Source: Pseudomonas fluorescens | GTDB taxonomy: Bacteria > Pseudomonadota > Gammaproteobacteria > Pseudomonadales > Pseudomonadaceae | Direction: 5' to 3' | DNA length: 64,000 nucleotides | Assembly: GCF_000730425.1 (NCBI RefSeq) | Contig: NZ_CP008896.1 | Location: 2,170,001 to 2,234,000 of the forward strand | Shown: positions 1 to 8,549 of the stretch, one piece after another | How positions within the stretch are numbered: position 1 is the stretch's first letter | Layout of the letters: the number at the start of each line of letters is the position of its first letter | Program-made: the position numbers and the translations under genes | The notes under the pieces: model-generated | What the model saw: the letters and a program-made list of their open reading frames with translations, nothing else | Told to the model about the DNA's origin: nothing | The model's database searches: none

Positions 1-434
1 GGGTTTGCCTTCTTTGATTCAGCTTCCTGAATAGCCTTGTCGATGGCGTTTTGGCGCTTCTCATCGAGGAACGCCTCACCAGTGCGCGGATTGATGCCAC
101 GGAAAAGAGCTAGGTAATCACCGTCCTGGGGATGCTCACCGAGGTCCAGCTTGTTGGCCAACGGGCCGGCAATACCCGACGCCAAGGTGTCGTTGCCGGA
201 CTTGTGGTAGTAGTCCTCGCGCCCTGTGCCCTGGTCGCCTTCCACCTGACTGACGATCGCTGCGATCTCGGCATCGACTTTCGCCAGTTCGGCAGCCATT
301 ACTTCATCTGTCACGCCACGCTCTGCGCCCAGAGTAATGCGCTCCTCACGTAAGGCCTGAAGCTCCTTCAGTTTCTTTTCGAAGTAGCTGGCTTTGGCTG
401 CAAAATTGCCGGCCGTGGTCTTCTGATTGCTCAT
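1..434 (-). CDS. MobF/TrwC-like conjugative relaxase, N-terminal fragment (runs off window)
   Basis: About 144 residues are visible from an ATG at 434, with no stop before the window edge. The first 70 residues are a charged helical segment. They are followed by a YYHKSG...GPLANKLDL...FRGINPRTGEAFL stretch that resembles the start of the TrwC/MobF relaxase domain, which nicks oriT and is transferred covalently bound to the DNA. The gene starts 11 nt after the stop of the upstream accessory gene, so the two form an operon. The catalytic tyrosines and the histidine triad should lie further left and cannot be seen. The family call rests on short similarity recalled from TrwC-type proteins and is tentative. 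Confidence 0.5.
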   Translation of the reverse strand, partial: MSNQKTTAGNFAAKASYFEKKLKELQALREERITLGAERGVTDEVMAAELAKVDAEIAAIVSQVEGDQGTGREDYYHKSGNDTLASGIAGPLANKLDLGEHPQDGDYLALFRGINPRTGEAFLDEKRQNAIDKAIQEAESKKAN

Positions 435-445
435 CCCGTAGTGGC

Positions 446-880
446 TCATCGCTCGATCTCCATGCCTGTCTGCTCGGCAATGAGGCGATCCATAACCATC
501 GGCACGAGCCGATTGAGCATCGGCTCGACGGTGCCGGCGAGCAGTTCAGGCCGGCGTTCAGCCTGGCTGGCGAGAACCTGCAACAGCAGATCAGGAAGAG
601 CAGAGCCCAGAAGGGAAGAAACGGACTGGGTGATTGCGCCTGCCATCGAAGCCACAACCGGACCATCGAGGAGAACGGGAACAGGTCGGGAAGGCTCGGC
701 GCTGAAACGCTGCGCAGCCATGAAGCCGGCGATTTCTTCGTCTGTGCGCAGGGACATGAGGGCATCGAGCACGCGGCCTTGAGCAACGCCCAGGCGAGCC
801 GAAAGGCGTTCCAGACGCACTGCCGCAACTTCATCCAGGTACTGGGTCGAGGTCTTCGCCCCGGCCTTCTTCCGCGCCAT
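446..880 (-). CDS. Putative relaxosome accessory protein upstream of relaxase
   Basis: A 144-aa protein with a basic start (MARKKAGAKTSTQYLDEVAA) and a short helical region (VRLERLSARLGVAQGRVLDALMSLRTDEEIAGF). This would suit a small DNA-binding domain, and a hydrophobic, helix-rich C-terminal half follows. It is immediately upstream of the relaxase-like gene and transcribed away from the putative oriT region, the position held by accessory proteins such as TrwA in other systems. I do not recognise the family, so the role is inferred from position only. Start at 880 is an ATG. Confidence 0.45.
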   Translation of the reverse strand: MARKKAGAKTSTQYLDEVAAVRLERLSARLGVAQGRVLDALMSLRTDEEIAGFMAAQRFSAEPSRPVPVLLDGPVVASMAGAITQSVSSLLGSALPDLLLQVLASQAERRPELLAGTVEPMLNRLVPMVMDRLIAEQTGMEIER

Positions 881-1020
881 TTTCCTTTTCCCTTCTGAGA
901 ACGCTTCTCAGGTAGACGGCTTTAGCCGGCGTACCTTGCTTTTGCTTTGTTGCTTTTCCGGCTTGGAGGCCGCGCACAGCGCGGGCTCCGGGCCGACGCG
1001 AAGCACCCGAAGGGTGCAGA

Positions 1021-1223
1021 TGTGTTAACGAAAGCTGTATATATACAAGCATATCGCATCACTTTAAGCAAGTTTTGCTTGACTAGCACTAGTTTGCAAC
1101 TAATATGAACCCTAAGCGGTCAACCTTTGCAGCTTGTTTGCAATAAACCGCCAACTAGAAGCCGAACCTTTGGTAGAGTTAGCAAGCAGTTTTAAACAAA
1201 CGCAGCGACCATAGGTGAATGCC
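1021..1223. promoter_or_regulatory. Divergent promoter region, candidate oriT
   Basis: This gap separates the leftward relaxase operon from the rightward trio. Several symmetric motifs are seen. GTATATATAC (1036-1045) is a perfect palindrome, AAGCAA/TTGCTT (about 1065-1079) is an inverted repeat, and ACTAG/CTAGT flanks CA at 1082-1093. A strong rightward promoter is visible: TTGACT at 1079-1084, 16 nt, then TAATAT at 1101-1106. A leftward promoter from TTGCTT towards the TATATA block is plausible. By analogy with R388, where oriT lies between stbABC and trwABC, this is the likely oriT, but no known nic sequence was recognised. Confidence 0.45.
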
Positions 1224-1778
1224 ATGTTTGACCGACGCACAGACGCCGAACGCGCCCGTGATGAGCAGGACCAGCTGGAGTGGATGCGGATGCAGCAGGA
1301 AGAGGCCGATCGCAAAACGGCGGCATTGAAAGCCGAGCTGGAGCGTATGAAGGCCGCCGCTGAATCTGGCAGTGGCCAGAAGAACGTAAGGGGAAGCGTC
1401 ACCAAAGCTTTGCTGCCGAGGATCGAAATCCTCCGCGAGGCAACGCGCTTAGGAACACCGATCACGCAACAGCAGGAAATGCTGGAAAGGGCAGGAATCG
1501 TTGTTAGCTACAACAGCTTGCGCAAGTTCATCCAGAAATTCCTGGCTCGCGAGTACCGAGAGTTTCTGGCGAACGTACGAACGACCGGAGCTGATCCTGA
1601 TTTTGGGCGTGAGTTACACCCTGAAGTCATCCGCACAAACACCCCTGAAGCCTTCGATAAGCGACCAGCAGAAACAACAAGCATTAAGGAAGAAAGCGGT
1701 TCAACTGCAGGAAATATTGACTTAGAGCGGGCGGCAACCCTCGAAAGTTTCTCTAGAAATCAACGGGAAAACCCATGA
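1224..1778 (+). CDS. Putative DNA-binding stability/transfer protein (StbA-position)
   Basis: A 184-aa protein. Residues 1-55 are a strongly charged coiled-coil-like helix (DAERARDEQDQLEWMRMQQEE). Residues about 60-115 look like a compact helical domain (TPITQQQEMLERAGIVVSYNSLRKFIQKFL) reminiscent of winged-helix or KfrA-like DNA binders of plasmids. The tail is polar. The ATG at 1224 is preferred over the in-frame GTG at 1215 because AGGTG at 1214-1217 sits at ribosome-binding distance. It is first in a rightward operon behind the TTGACT/TAATAT promoter, and its stop overlaps the next start (ATGA). The position matches StbA of R388-type plasmids, but homology is not demonstrated. Confidence 0.5.
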   Translation: MFDRRTDAERARDEQDQLEWMRMQQEEADRKTAALKAELERMKAAAESGSGQKNVRGSVTKALLPRIEILREATRLGTPITQQQEMLERAGIVVSYNSLRKFIQKFLAREYREFLANVRTTGADPDFGRELHPEVIRTNTPEAFDKRPAETTSIKEESGSTAGNIDLERAATLESFSRNQRENP

Positions 1779-2611
1779 GCAAGAAGGAAGAGAAAATGGC
1801 AAAAGCAGCAGCAGTTGCTCACCTGGTGGAAATGGACGACCTTAACCTCGATTCGTCGTGGCTCACTGCATCGCGAATCCGCCCGCTGCAACTCCCAGTT
1901 GGTAGTGACCCTGGCGCGTCGATTGAACACCTGATCTACGGCAGCGGGCTGGACAGCTTCGTTTTGGACATCGGTGGCAATGAGACAGCGAGCAAGACCA
2001 TCACGGCCATCGGTGAGCAGATGTTACTGCGGCACTTCGACCTGACTCTGATTCCCGTACGCGACGAAGGCCAGGATGTTGATAACGCCTTCAAAACCAT
2101 CAAGCTGATCCGCGAATTCGATAAGCAAACCCCGATTGCCATCCTGCTCAACGACATCACCAGTCGCACCCAGGACACCACGGATCTCGCGCTGCGCGAA
2201 GCGTTTGCCGAAGTGTTCGATTTGGCTGAGCAGACCGGCACCGAGCTCCTTGTCATGCCTCGAATCGAACGCTATGGCCGTAGTCGGCGCATCGGCCTGA
2301 CTCAGTGGGAGATCTCCGAAGAGCGCGAAGCGATCGCTGATCGCCTGCGCAGCATCATCATCGAGGCCGAGCAGGCTGGTGACCTCGACCGCGCCAAGCT
2401 TAATACCCGCCTGATGCGTGCCGTGACCGGCTCAAAAACCGTGCGTGAAATGATCAATGTGGTGTTCAAGCGCCTCGATCAGATCCTCGGTCAACGCGAT
2501 CGTCTGCGCATGATGGTCGTTTCGACCAAGGGCGGGGTCGGCAAATCGTTTACCTCACAGCAGCTGATCGCGCCATACCTGCTCTATTCGTTGGGTGGCC
2601 GCCATGAGTGA
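1775..2611 (+). CDS. ParA/StbB-like ATPase, circularly permuted (Walker A at C terminus)
   Basis: A 278-aa protein. The ParA-type elements that normally follow the P-loop come first: VEMDDLN near residue 18, the switch/Walker B-like FVLDIGGNE near 62, and LTLIPVRDEGQDVDNAFKTI and IAILLND further on. The deviant Walker A, STKGGVGKS, stands at about residues 247-255, and the protein ends 23 residues later at SLGGRHE. Joining this end to the beginning would give a normal ParA order, so the gene looks circularly permuted rather than truncated. It starts by ATGA overlap with the preceding gene and overlaps the next by 8 nt, so it is an intact operon member. Such ATPases act in partition or conjugation control. 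Confidence 0.65.
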   Translation: MSKKEEKMAKAAAVAHLVEMDDLNLDSSWLTASRIRPLQLPVGSDPGASIEHLIYGSGLDSFVLDIGGNETASKTITAIGEQMLLRHFDLTLIPVRDEGQDVDNAFKTIKLIREFDKQTPIAILLNDITSRTQDTTDLALREAFAEVFDLAEQTGTELLVMPRIERYGRSRRIGLTQWEISEEREAIADRLRSIIIEAEQAGDLDRAKLNTRLMRAVTGSKTVREMINVVFKRLDQILGQRDRLRMMVVSTKGGVGKSFTSQQLIAPYLLYSLGGRHE

Positions 2612-3269
2612 CATCGGCGGCGCAATCCGCTCGATTGATGAGCTCGTTGATGAAGTGACGCGACTCCACGTTCTCCTGCGCGGCAATCGCGATTATCCAG
2701 GCATCCTGGAAGAGTCTGTGAAACTCATCGATAGGCTGGACGGTGTTGCTGGCCATCTTGCCAGCGCCTCCCTGTTGAGCGAACAACTGGGGGCCTTGCC
2801 TGACCGCCTGCTGCGGTCGGCAGATGACATGCAGTTCAGGGCGGCCTTGCGTGAGTCGATCGCGCAGGTACTGGCTGACTCGATCGTTGACGCCAAACGC
2901 CATGTGCAAGACGAAGCGGCTCAGATCGCGATCGATGAGTTGAGCATGAAGATCAACCTTGCCATGGCCAATGTAGGTGAGAGCTCGGCAAATCTGTTTG
3001 CCGAGCGGAATCAGCTGAAAGGCAAATTCGAAGCAGAGAGAGAAAAGAACGCCGTGCTGGTCCAACGAATGAAGTACTTCGAGCAGGACAAGGACAACGC
3101 ACTTCGCTTGATCTCGGCCGACTTTGCCGCCGCGAGCAATCGCGCCGGCAAGGCCCGATTGCTCGACCTATGCGCCGGCCTGGTTATCGGTGTCGTTGTA
3201 TCTCTGACCACACTTGTGCCGGCGGCTGAGCTGTACCTCAAACAATCTACCCAAAACCACCACCAATAG
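2604..3269 (+). CDS. Membrane-anchored coiled-coil protein (StbC-position)
   Basis: A 221-aa protein. Its N-terminal two thirds are helical and acidic, with coiled-coil stretches around residues 10-40 and 130-175 (LFAERNQLKGKFEAEREKN). One transmembrane helix lies near the C terminus (LDLCAGLVIGVVVSLTTLVP, about residues 187-206), leaving a short tail. ATG at 2604 overlaps the stop of the permuted ATPase gene; an in-frame GTG at 2595 is an alternative. It could tether the ATPase/DNA complex to the membrane. I do not recognise the family. Confidence 0.5.
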   Translation: MSDIGGAIRSIDELVDEVTRLHVLLRGNRDYPGILEESVKLIDRLDGVAGHLASASLLSEQLGALPDRLLRSADDMQFRAALRESIAQVLADSIVDAKRHVQDEAAQIAIDELSMKINLAMANVGESSANLFAERNQLKGKFEAEREKNAVLVQRMKYFEQDKDNALRLISADFAAASNRAGKARLLDLCAGLVIGVVVSLTTLVPAAELYLKQSTQNHHQ

Positions 3270-3305
3270 CGCTAACGCGCAACCACTACTGACGGAGAAA
3301 ATCGC

Positions 3306-3641
3306 ATGAGCAACCATAGCGATGACGGGGATTTTCGTGCCCGAAAAAAGAAGGTGAGCTTGCTTGGCAGTGACGCGGAGGCGTTTATCCGTGCCCGACG
3401 CGAGGAGCGCGAAGAGTTCAAGCGCCTTGAGGGGCGCGACCTTCATGAGCTGGACACACTGGCCAAGGATCCTCGCATGGAGGAGTTGCATAAGCAACAT
3501 CAGCAGCGGGACGACGCTCCAGCATCCCACGCTGAGCAGCGCAAAGATGCCCAGGAGGTGGTCCAGGAGGAGCAAAAAAAGCTGACTGATCAGCAGGTCA
3601 ACCAGGAAAAACAGAGCGAATACGCCGGGAGATCAATGTGA
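3306..3641 (+). CDS. Small highly charged protein of the transfer operon
   Basis: 111 aa, almost entirely charged and polar, rich in Glu, Lys, Arg and Gln, and predicted to be one long helix or disordered (ARREEREEFKRLEGRDLHEL...). A GACGGAGAA sequence precedes the ATG at ribosome-binding distance. The stop shares its A with the next ATG at 3641. No domain is recognised. The operon position suggests a transfer or partition accessory role. Confidence 0.5.
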   Translation: MSNHSDDGDFRARKKKVSLLGSDAEAFIRARREEREEFKRLEGRDLHELDTLAKDPRMEELHKQHQQRDDAPASHAEQRKDAQEVVQEEQKKLTDQQVNQEKQSEYAGRSM

Positions 3642-4135
3642 TGGATAACAGAACCCTCATTGCAGCATCGGCACTGGTCGCAGTTTTTACTGGCCAGGTG
3701 GGCGCTTGCCCTCTTGAAGATTGCCTGCCTGGATTGAGCGAGCCTCAGTTTCAGTCTCGTGACCAAGACATGCTCGGTGTGTATGACCTGAAGCAGTCTG
3801 GACAAGCGGCAATGCACGTTGGGCTAATCGCCGCTGATTTCAGAATCGCACTACTCGAAACTGAGAATCGCGCTCTTCGTCTGGCCTTGGCAACTGGCAC
3901 TCCACCTGACGTCAGCAGCCTCAAGCTTTATCCGAGCCTGAACAGTTTTCTAGACGCGATGAAATCGGACCTGATTCAGACAGAAACAACTGGCCGGATG
4001 CCGCAATTGCGTCATTTTGAGCAACGGGTCCGCAATGCGGACACCCGAGCAAAAATTGCTGATGCGTCGCGGGCGCTGGTAATCGAGAGCGCTCAAATTG
4101 CTGCGGCGGCGAACGCAACTAAGCAAGCGCAGTGA
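3641..4135 (+). CDS. Secreted or periplasmic hypothetical protein
   Basis: 164 aa with a likely signal peptide (MDNRTLIAASALVAVFTGQVGA), followed by a mature start with two cysteines (CPLEDCLPG). The Cys could suggest lipidation, but the preceding GQVGA is not a standard lipobox, so ordinary signal-peptidase cleavage is as likely. The remainder is helical. The ATG at 3641 overlaps the previous stop, and the in-frame GTG at 3638 is less likely. Envelope localisation next to the coupling protein gene fits an accessory of the transfer apparatus. No known family is recognised. Confidence 0.5.
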   Translation: MDNRTLIAASALVAVFTGQVGACPLEDCLPGLSEPQFQSRDQDMLGVYDLKQSGQAAMHVGLIAADFRIALLETENRALRLALATGTPPDVSSLKLYPSLNSFLDAMKSDLIQTETTGRMPQLRHFEQRVRNADTRAKIADASRALVIESAQIAAAANATKQAQ

Positions 4136-4211
4136 AAGGGTGGCTCACCTGAGCGGCAACTCAGGTGAGCCGGTTTCGCGGCAGGAAAAACCCACGAAAG
4201 GAAGAAATTGT

Positions 4212-6761
4212 ATGGTAACGCAATTCCGTAATTACATGGAAAATCTGCTTCTTTGGGTCACAGATCCTGAAGCAGCAAAACGCGCCTGGCGAGAGCGCCG
4301 TACCCAGGCCATTCGCATAGCGCTTGGCCCACAACTGAGCGCGGATACTCGCGGTTGGCCGGCCAATCAGATCCTCCACGATGATGTGATAGAGGCCCTC
4401 CCATCGGATCGTGCGTCTCTTACGCGCCGCGCCTTCTATGGCCGCGCTGCATTCCATGCGGGCGCTCGACTCCAGAAGCGCCTACGCGCCCGGAATTTCG
4501 CGCTGAGCGTCGGTGCGTTCTTCCTGGTATCCGCAACGGCCTACCTCTTGGGTCGCAACGGTTCCAGCCTCGCCTGGCAATGGGGGTCGATCACTGCCGG
4601 TCTCTGCATCGCTGTGGCGGGGGGGTACGTTTTCCGTTGCTCACTCGGTCTGACGCCTGCGGCTTGGCGCCTGATAGTCCCTGCCGGCCCGCTGCTGACT
4701 GAGGATGAAATCCAGGATGTGAAAAAGTTCGGCTCTCGCGTGTTGCTGCGCGTAACTCCGCCTCGGACTCCTGCCGATCTGGTAGGCTCGTATCGATCAT
4801 GGACGTACGATCGCGACGGCAATCCTGTTGATGGCCAGATCGTGCCCGATGACCTATCGGTGTCCTACTTGCGCAAAGCCCTGGTTGATGAGTCGATGCC
4901 AATGGCTGTCGCCGGAATCGCCATTCTGCTGGCAGGTCTATTCGTCGCTTCAGATTCCCTGAGCTGGTTCATCGCGCCGGTCGCCGCCGGCGGCGCTGCA
5001 GCTTGGTCGCTCCTGGCGATCTTCGATCTGTCCTCAATCGCTAAGACCCGAGCTGCGGCGGCCCGCGAGGCCCTGGCGGTCTCTGCCTATCCCAAACTCA
5101 TTGAGCAGGAAGGTAAGAGCAAATTCGCGGACTTCGATCGCGCATTGAATGAACAGATCGAACGAGCAATGAGCGAAAAGTCTTCGTTCATCAACCTGGG
5201 CACTGCAACTGATCTATTTGCTGAACGACGTGATCCGTATAGCCCCGCCCAAGCGGGCATGCCTTTCGGCCTGTCTGTGGGGGACCTTTCGACGCACATG
5301 CTTGTACTGGGCCAAACCGGAACCGGTAAAACGGCAGCGGTGATTCGGCCAGTGGTCTGGCAATGGCAAGAGGCGAGAGCAGGCGGCCTGCTGGTACTGG
5401 ACGGCAAGGGTCAACTTCCGAAAGAGCTCGCCGGCCTGCCCGGTTACCAGGTTATCAGTCCCGAATCGTCGAACTTCAACGCCATCCAAAATCTCCAGCC
5501 GGATGAAGTCGCCGATACTCTTTTCCAGCTATTCAGTTCCGATAAAGGTAATGCGGGCGACGTTTCGGGCAGCGAGTGGGAGCAATTCGCCCGTGAGCTA
5601 CTGCGCAGCACGGCGAAAGTTCTTGCCCTCATGAATGCCTTGGAGCCGGTCGAGTGGCCATGGAATCTCAGCTCAATCTACAAACTCGCATTCGAGCCAA
5701 GTAGCCGTGATCGCGCAAAAGAACTGATCGAAGGCGATTGCATGCATCTTCTCCCTGGACACCTGCATCGTGCTTATAACTCGTTCATGGTGCGCCACCT
5801 GCAGAAAGCTACCGAAACCCGTTCGTCCATCGAACTCAATTTGGAAACCTGGCTCGGTACTCTAATCAATGATCAAGAGCTTGGTGCGTGGGCTGACTGT
5901 GTTGAAGGTGTCGAGATCGAGGACTGCCTCTACGGCGCAATGATTGGGCTGGCTCTACCTGATACCCAGAGTGGCGTTGCCGTTTCGGCGCTGGCCAAGC
6001 GTCGCTTCTATAGCGCGATCAAGCGCCGTGGCGACAACTGGAAAACCGAAGGTCAGGAGCCTGTGCTCCTGGTAGTCGACGAGGCACAGGATCTGGTTTC
6101 GCATGAAGAGCTGGCGATCCTGCCTAAAGCCCGCTCGCTCGGTCTGTGCGCGTTGTACTCAACTCAGGGCCTCGATGGTCTGCAGGTTGCACTGCAGGAC
6201 GAGCAGGCCACGATCATGCTCCTGGATCAATACCGTTCTGTGGTGAGCATGCAAGTCGGCTCTGAGATGACCCTCGACTACGTTTCCCAGCGCCTGGGGA
6301 CTGCGCCTCGCGTGGTGTTTTCTGAGGTCGCTGCGAACACAACTGATCCGGTGGCCACGGCAAACCTTTACGGCGCCAATGCTGGCGGTTACTCCACTGG
6401 AACCTTGGCTGCCAAAGCGCAGACATCCGACGAGATGATCAAAGTTGGCCGCTCGTATAGTCATGTCGGCCAAGCTATCAGCACTGTCTCTGAATTGGCG
6501 AAGAAACTGGGTGCTGAACAGGCATGGCAGCAGCTGCCTGCCGCAATTCGTCGGGAGCGGCCGGCTGGCAGCGTAAAAATTGGCGAGATCCCGCTCGTGT
6601 CGCCGGAGGAGATCCGGTCGCTGACGATGAAAAAATTCACGGCCCTGGCTGCGGTGAATCGTTGCGGCACCGTCCGCCGCGCCCAGATCCGTCTCAATCC
6701 GATGTTCACATTCCCGACCGAGCAGCAAATTGAACAGCCCGCTGAGGAGGTAGCAGCATGA
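4212..6761 (+). CDS. VirD4/TraG-type coupling ATPase
   Basis: 849 aa. Two pairs of hydrophobic segments occupy the N-terminal third (about residues 90-145 and 235-285), separated by a soluble loop. The ATPase follows, with Walker A GQTGTGKT near residue 365 and Walker B LLVVDEAQD near residue 620. Coupling proteins of this family deliver the relaxase-DNA complex to the type IV secretion channel and power transfer. ATG at 4212 is preferred over the far-upstream in-frame start at 4098 because AAAGGAAG precedes it and the added residues would overlap the preceding gene. Its stop overlaps the next start (ATGA). The N-terminal four-helix arrangement is more complex than the two helices of classical TraG/VirD4. 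Confidence 0.75.
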   Translation: MVTQFRNYMENLLLWVTDPEAAKRAWRERRTQAIRIALGPQLSADTRGWPANQILHDDVIEALPSDRASLTRRAFYGRAAFHAGARLQKRLRARNFALSVGAFFLVSATAYLLGRNGSSLAWQWGSITAGLCIAVAGGYVFRCSLGLTPAAWRLIVPAGPLLTEDEIQDVKKFGSRVLLRVTPPRTPADLVGSYRSWTYDRDGNPVDGQIVPDDLSVSYLRKALVDESMPMAVAGIAILLAGLFVASDSLSWFIAPVAAGGAAAWSLLAIFDLSSIAKTRAAAAREALAVSAYPKLIEQEGKSKFADFDRALNEQIERAMSEKSSFINLGTATDLFAERRDPYSPAQAGMPFGLSVGDLSTHMLVLGQTGTGKTAAVIRPVVWQWQEARAGGLLVLDGKGQLPKELAGLPGYQVISPESSNFNAIQNLQPDEVADTLFQLFSSDKGNAGDVSGSEWEQFARELLRSTAKVLALMNALEPVEWPWNLSSIYKLAFEPSSRDRAKELIEGDCMHLLPGHLHRAYNSFMVRHLQKATETRSSIELNLETWLGTLINDQELGAWADCVEGVEIEDCLYGAMIGLALPDTQSGVAVSALAKRRFYSAIKRRGDNWKTEGQEPVLLVVDEAQDLVSHEELAILPKARSLGLCALYSTQGLDGLQVALQDEQATIMLLDQYRSVVSMQVGSEMTLDYVSQRLGTAPRVVFSEVAANTTDPVATANLYGANAGGYSTGTLAAKAQTSDEMIKVGRSYSHVGQAISTVSELAKKLGAEQAWQQLPAAIRRERPAGSVKIGEIPLVSPEEIRSLTMKKFTALAAVNRCGTVRRAQIRLNPMFTFPTEQQIEQPAEEVAA

Positions 6762-7558
6762 AAAACTCTTCCGCACATCTCCTCGCCCAGCATGGCGACC
6801 TGCTCCAGGTCGGTTCGGTTATCGTCGGCGAGCCGCTACAACTCAAGTCTGGCCGGTTAATGAAAGCGATCGGTGTCGCGGCGCTCTGCGTCGCAGTTGC
6901 CGCCGGCGCGGGGTACTTCACCCAAGGGGTTCGGGAAGAGTCTGCTCGTATTGCTGCTGCCGAGAAGGCAAAGGCTGCACGAGTGGCCGAGGAAAAGCGC
7001 ATTGCGGCCATCCAGGTGGTGGGCCTACAACAACGCCTGACGGCATTGCAATCTCGGATCAGTTCTAAGCGTGATGCCTTACTGGAACGCTTCGGGCCGC
7101 TACTGGCCAATAGAGAAACAGATCCTGACGTGGATTATCTGCTTCAGCGCTATCCAGCACCAATCAAGCCCCTTCAGGGCATTGATCCAGCTGCATTCGA
7201 GGTCTTCATCGAACTCGATCGCGACAGCTGGGTTGCGAATGGAACCAGTCCGAAACTGGATGAGCATTATCAAACTGAAAACGCAAAGATCCAGGAAGGC
7301 ATGAACTACTTGGACAAAATCAACCGCGAGCTACTGCTGATTGCGCAAGGCAAAACGGCCACAGGCTCAAAAACTGAGACTCGGGAGCTGAAAGATGCCG
7401 CGTCCCCGGCGAAGCCGGCAGCTTCTCGCTCTGTGCCGGCCGCTCCGGCAGCACCCGAGCCGCTCATGCCGCCGGAAACTTCAGCACCCGTGCCGGCGGC
7501 AAAGCCTCGCGCGGCGCCCACGGGCGTGCCTGGCAAGGTCCAGGTCCTGGACTGGTAG
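6758..7558 (+). CDS. Bitopic membrane protein with coiled coil and Pro/Ala-rich tail
   Basis: 266 aa. A short cytoplasmic start is followed by one transmembrane helix (AIGVAALCVAVAAGAGYF, about residues 36-53), a coiled coil (about residues 60-115) and a helical domain. The last 60 residues are rich in Ala and Pro (AKPAASRSVPAAPAAPEP), a typical periplasm-spanning linker. It overlaps the coupling protein gene by 4 nt and ends the rightward operon before a strong terminator. It may be a VirB10/DotG-like or coupling-partner protein, but the sequence does not show a conserved domain. Confidence 0.5.
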   Translation: MKNSSAHLLAQHGDLLQVGSVIVGEPLQLKSGRLMKAIGVAALCVAVAAGAGYFTQGVREESARIAAAEKAKAARVAEEKRIAAIQVVGLQQRLTALQSRISSKRDALLERFGPLLANRETDPDVDYLLQRYPAPIKPLQGIDPAAFEVFIELDRDSWVANGTSPKLDEHYQTENAKIQEGMNYLDKINRELLLIAQGKTATGSKTETRELKDAASPAKPAASRSVPAAPAAPEPLMPPETSAPVPAAKPRAAPTGVPGKVQVLDW

Positions 7559-7581
7559 TCTTGTCGGCTCGCGCCTTAAAG

Positions 7582-7608
7582 GATCCCGGCCTCGGCCGGG
7601 ATCTTTAT
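7582..7608 (+). terminator. Intrinsic terminator of the transfer operon
   Basis: GATCCCGGCC / TC / GGCCGGGATC forms a perfect 10-bp stem followed by TTTAT, 24 nt after the stop of the last gene of the rightward operon. Confidence 0.8.
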
Positions 7609-7721
7609 GCCCGCTGCGCGGGCCAAGCCCAGAAGGGAATACGGTGAGCGCCGGGGCGGGACATGTCCCTGCGCACCAGGGGGAGGCTTTGAAGGATTGC
7701 TGGCAAATTCGGCGCCAGAAA

Positions 7722-7750
7722 CGAAAAAACCACCGTGAGGTGGTTTCTTC
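7722..7750. terminator. Bidirectional terminator
   Basis: AAACCACC-GTGA-GGTGGTTT with A and T runs on either side. It lies between the rightward operon and the leftward gene that stops at 7857, so it can serve both strands. Confidence 0.7.
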
Positions 7751-7856
7751 GTAAAGCAGTTTCATATGTCCGCGGGTGGAGGCTTTCGCCCTCGTTTCCC
7801 TCGGCTACTGGATTCAATCTAAGGATATTCGCGGTTGTCGTCAATGCTTGCTCAAC

Positions 7857-8345
7857 CTATCGCGCCTCGACTGCGAATCTGCTCAGTAGCTGGACCATTT
7901 GCTCCTGGTACTCGCTGTACTCGTCCAGGAGCACTGGGTCTCCGGCTAACCCTGGTAAATAATCAGGCCCGTACTCAGCCGCAAGAGCACCTTGAAGCAT
8001 CCAGTCCAGATACAAGGGGCGCAACACCCTCTCAGCCAGCCCGGGTTTGCCGTGCGCCCAATAGAATCGATGCTCGGGGGTAGAGACGAAAGCGCAGCCT
8101 TTCGCCCATGCAACATAGTCAACTTCCCAGTAAATTCCGATCGCATCAAGGTGGATCGCGAACCAAAGTGAACCACTGGGTTCTTTCGATGCCTTGGCTC
8201 TCCAGGATTGCGGGTAGGCGTTGCAGGCCAAGCCGGCGAAAGCAGAGCCCGGGTAGTAGACCATTCGATCACGGCCGATCTGCAAAACGGGCACGGTGTT
8301 AACTATGTGATCTACTACGAGATCAGATAAGTGAGGTGGGATCAT
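7857..8345 (-). CDS. Hypothetical protein
   Basis: 162 aa, no signal peptide or membrane helix, rich in aromatic residues (YWEVDYVAWAKGCAF, RFYWAHGKPGL). It stands alone between a bidirectional terminator and a 200-nt gap. The composition looks like a genuine globular protein and the ATG at 8345 is plausible. Function and family are not recognised. Confidence 0.5.
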   Translation of the reverse strand: MIPPHLSDLVVDHIVNTVPVLQIGRDRMVYYPGSAFAGLACNAYPQSWRAKASKEPSGSLWFAIHLDAIGIYWEVDYVAWAKGCAFVSTPEHRFYWAHGKPGLAERVLRPLYLDWMLQGALAAEYGPDYLPGLAGDPVLLDEYSEYQEQMVQLLSRFAVEAR

Positions 8346-8549
8346 GGTAACGACCTTAGAGTTTCACAAGGTTGACAATGACTACAAGCTAGGTGATCTT
8401 ACGCTGGAGCACCCGGTAGGTGCTTGCCGACCCGAATTGGCATAGCCTAGTGCAACTACCCGAACTCCACTCCTGAAATGCTTGTGCATCTCAACCAGCT
8501 GATTTCTCTGATCGGGTCCTGGAAATCCTTACTGGAAGGAGATTCACCG

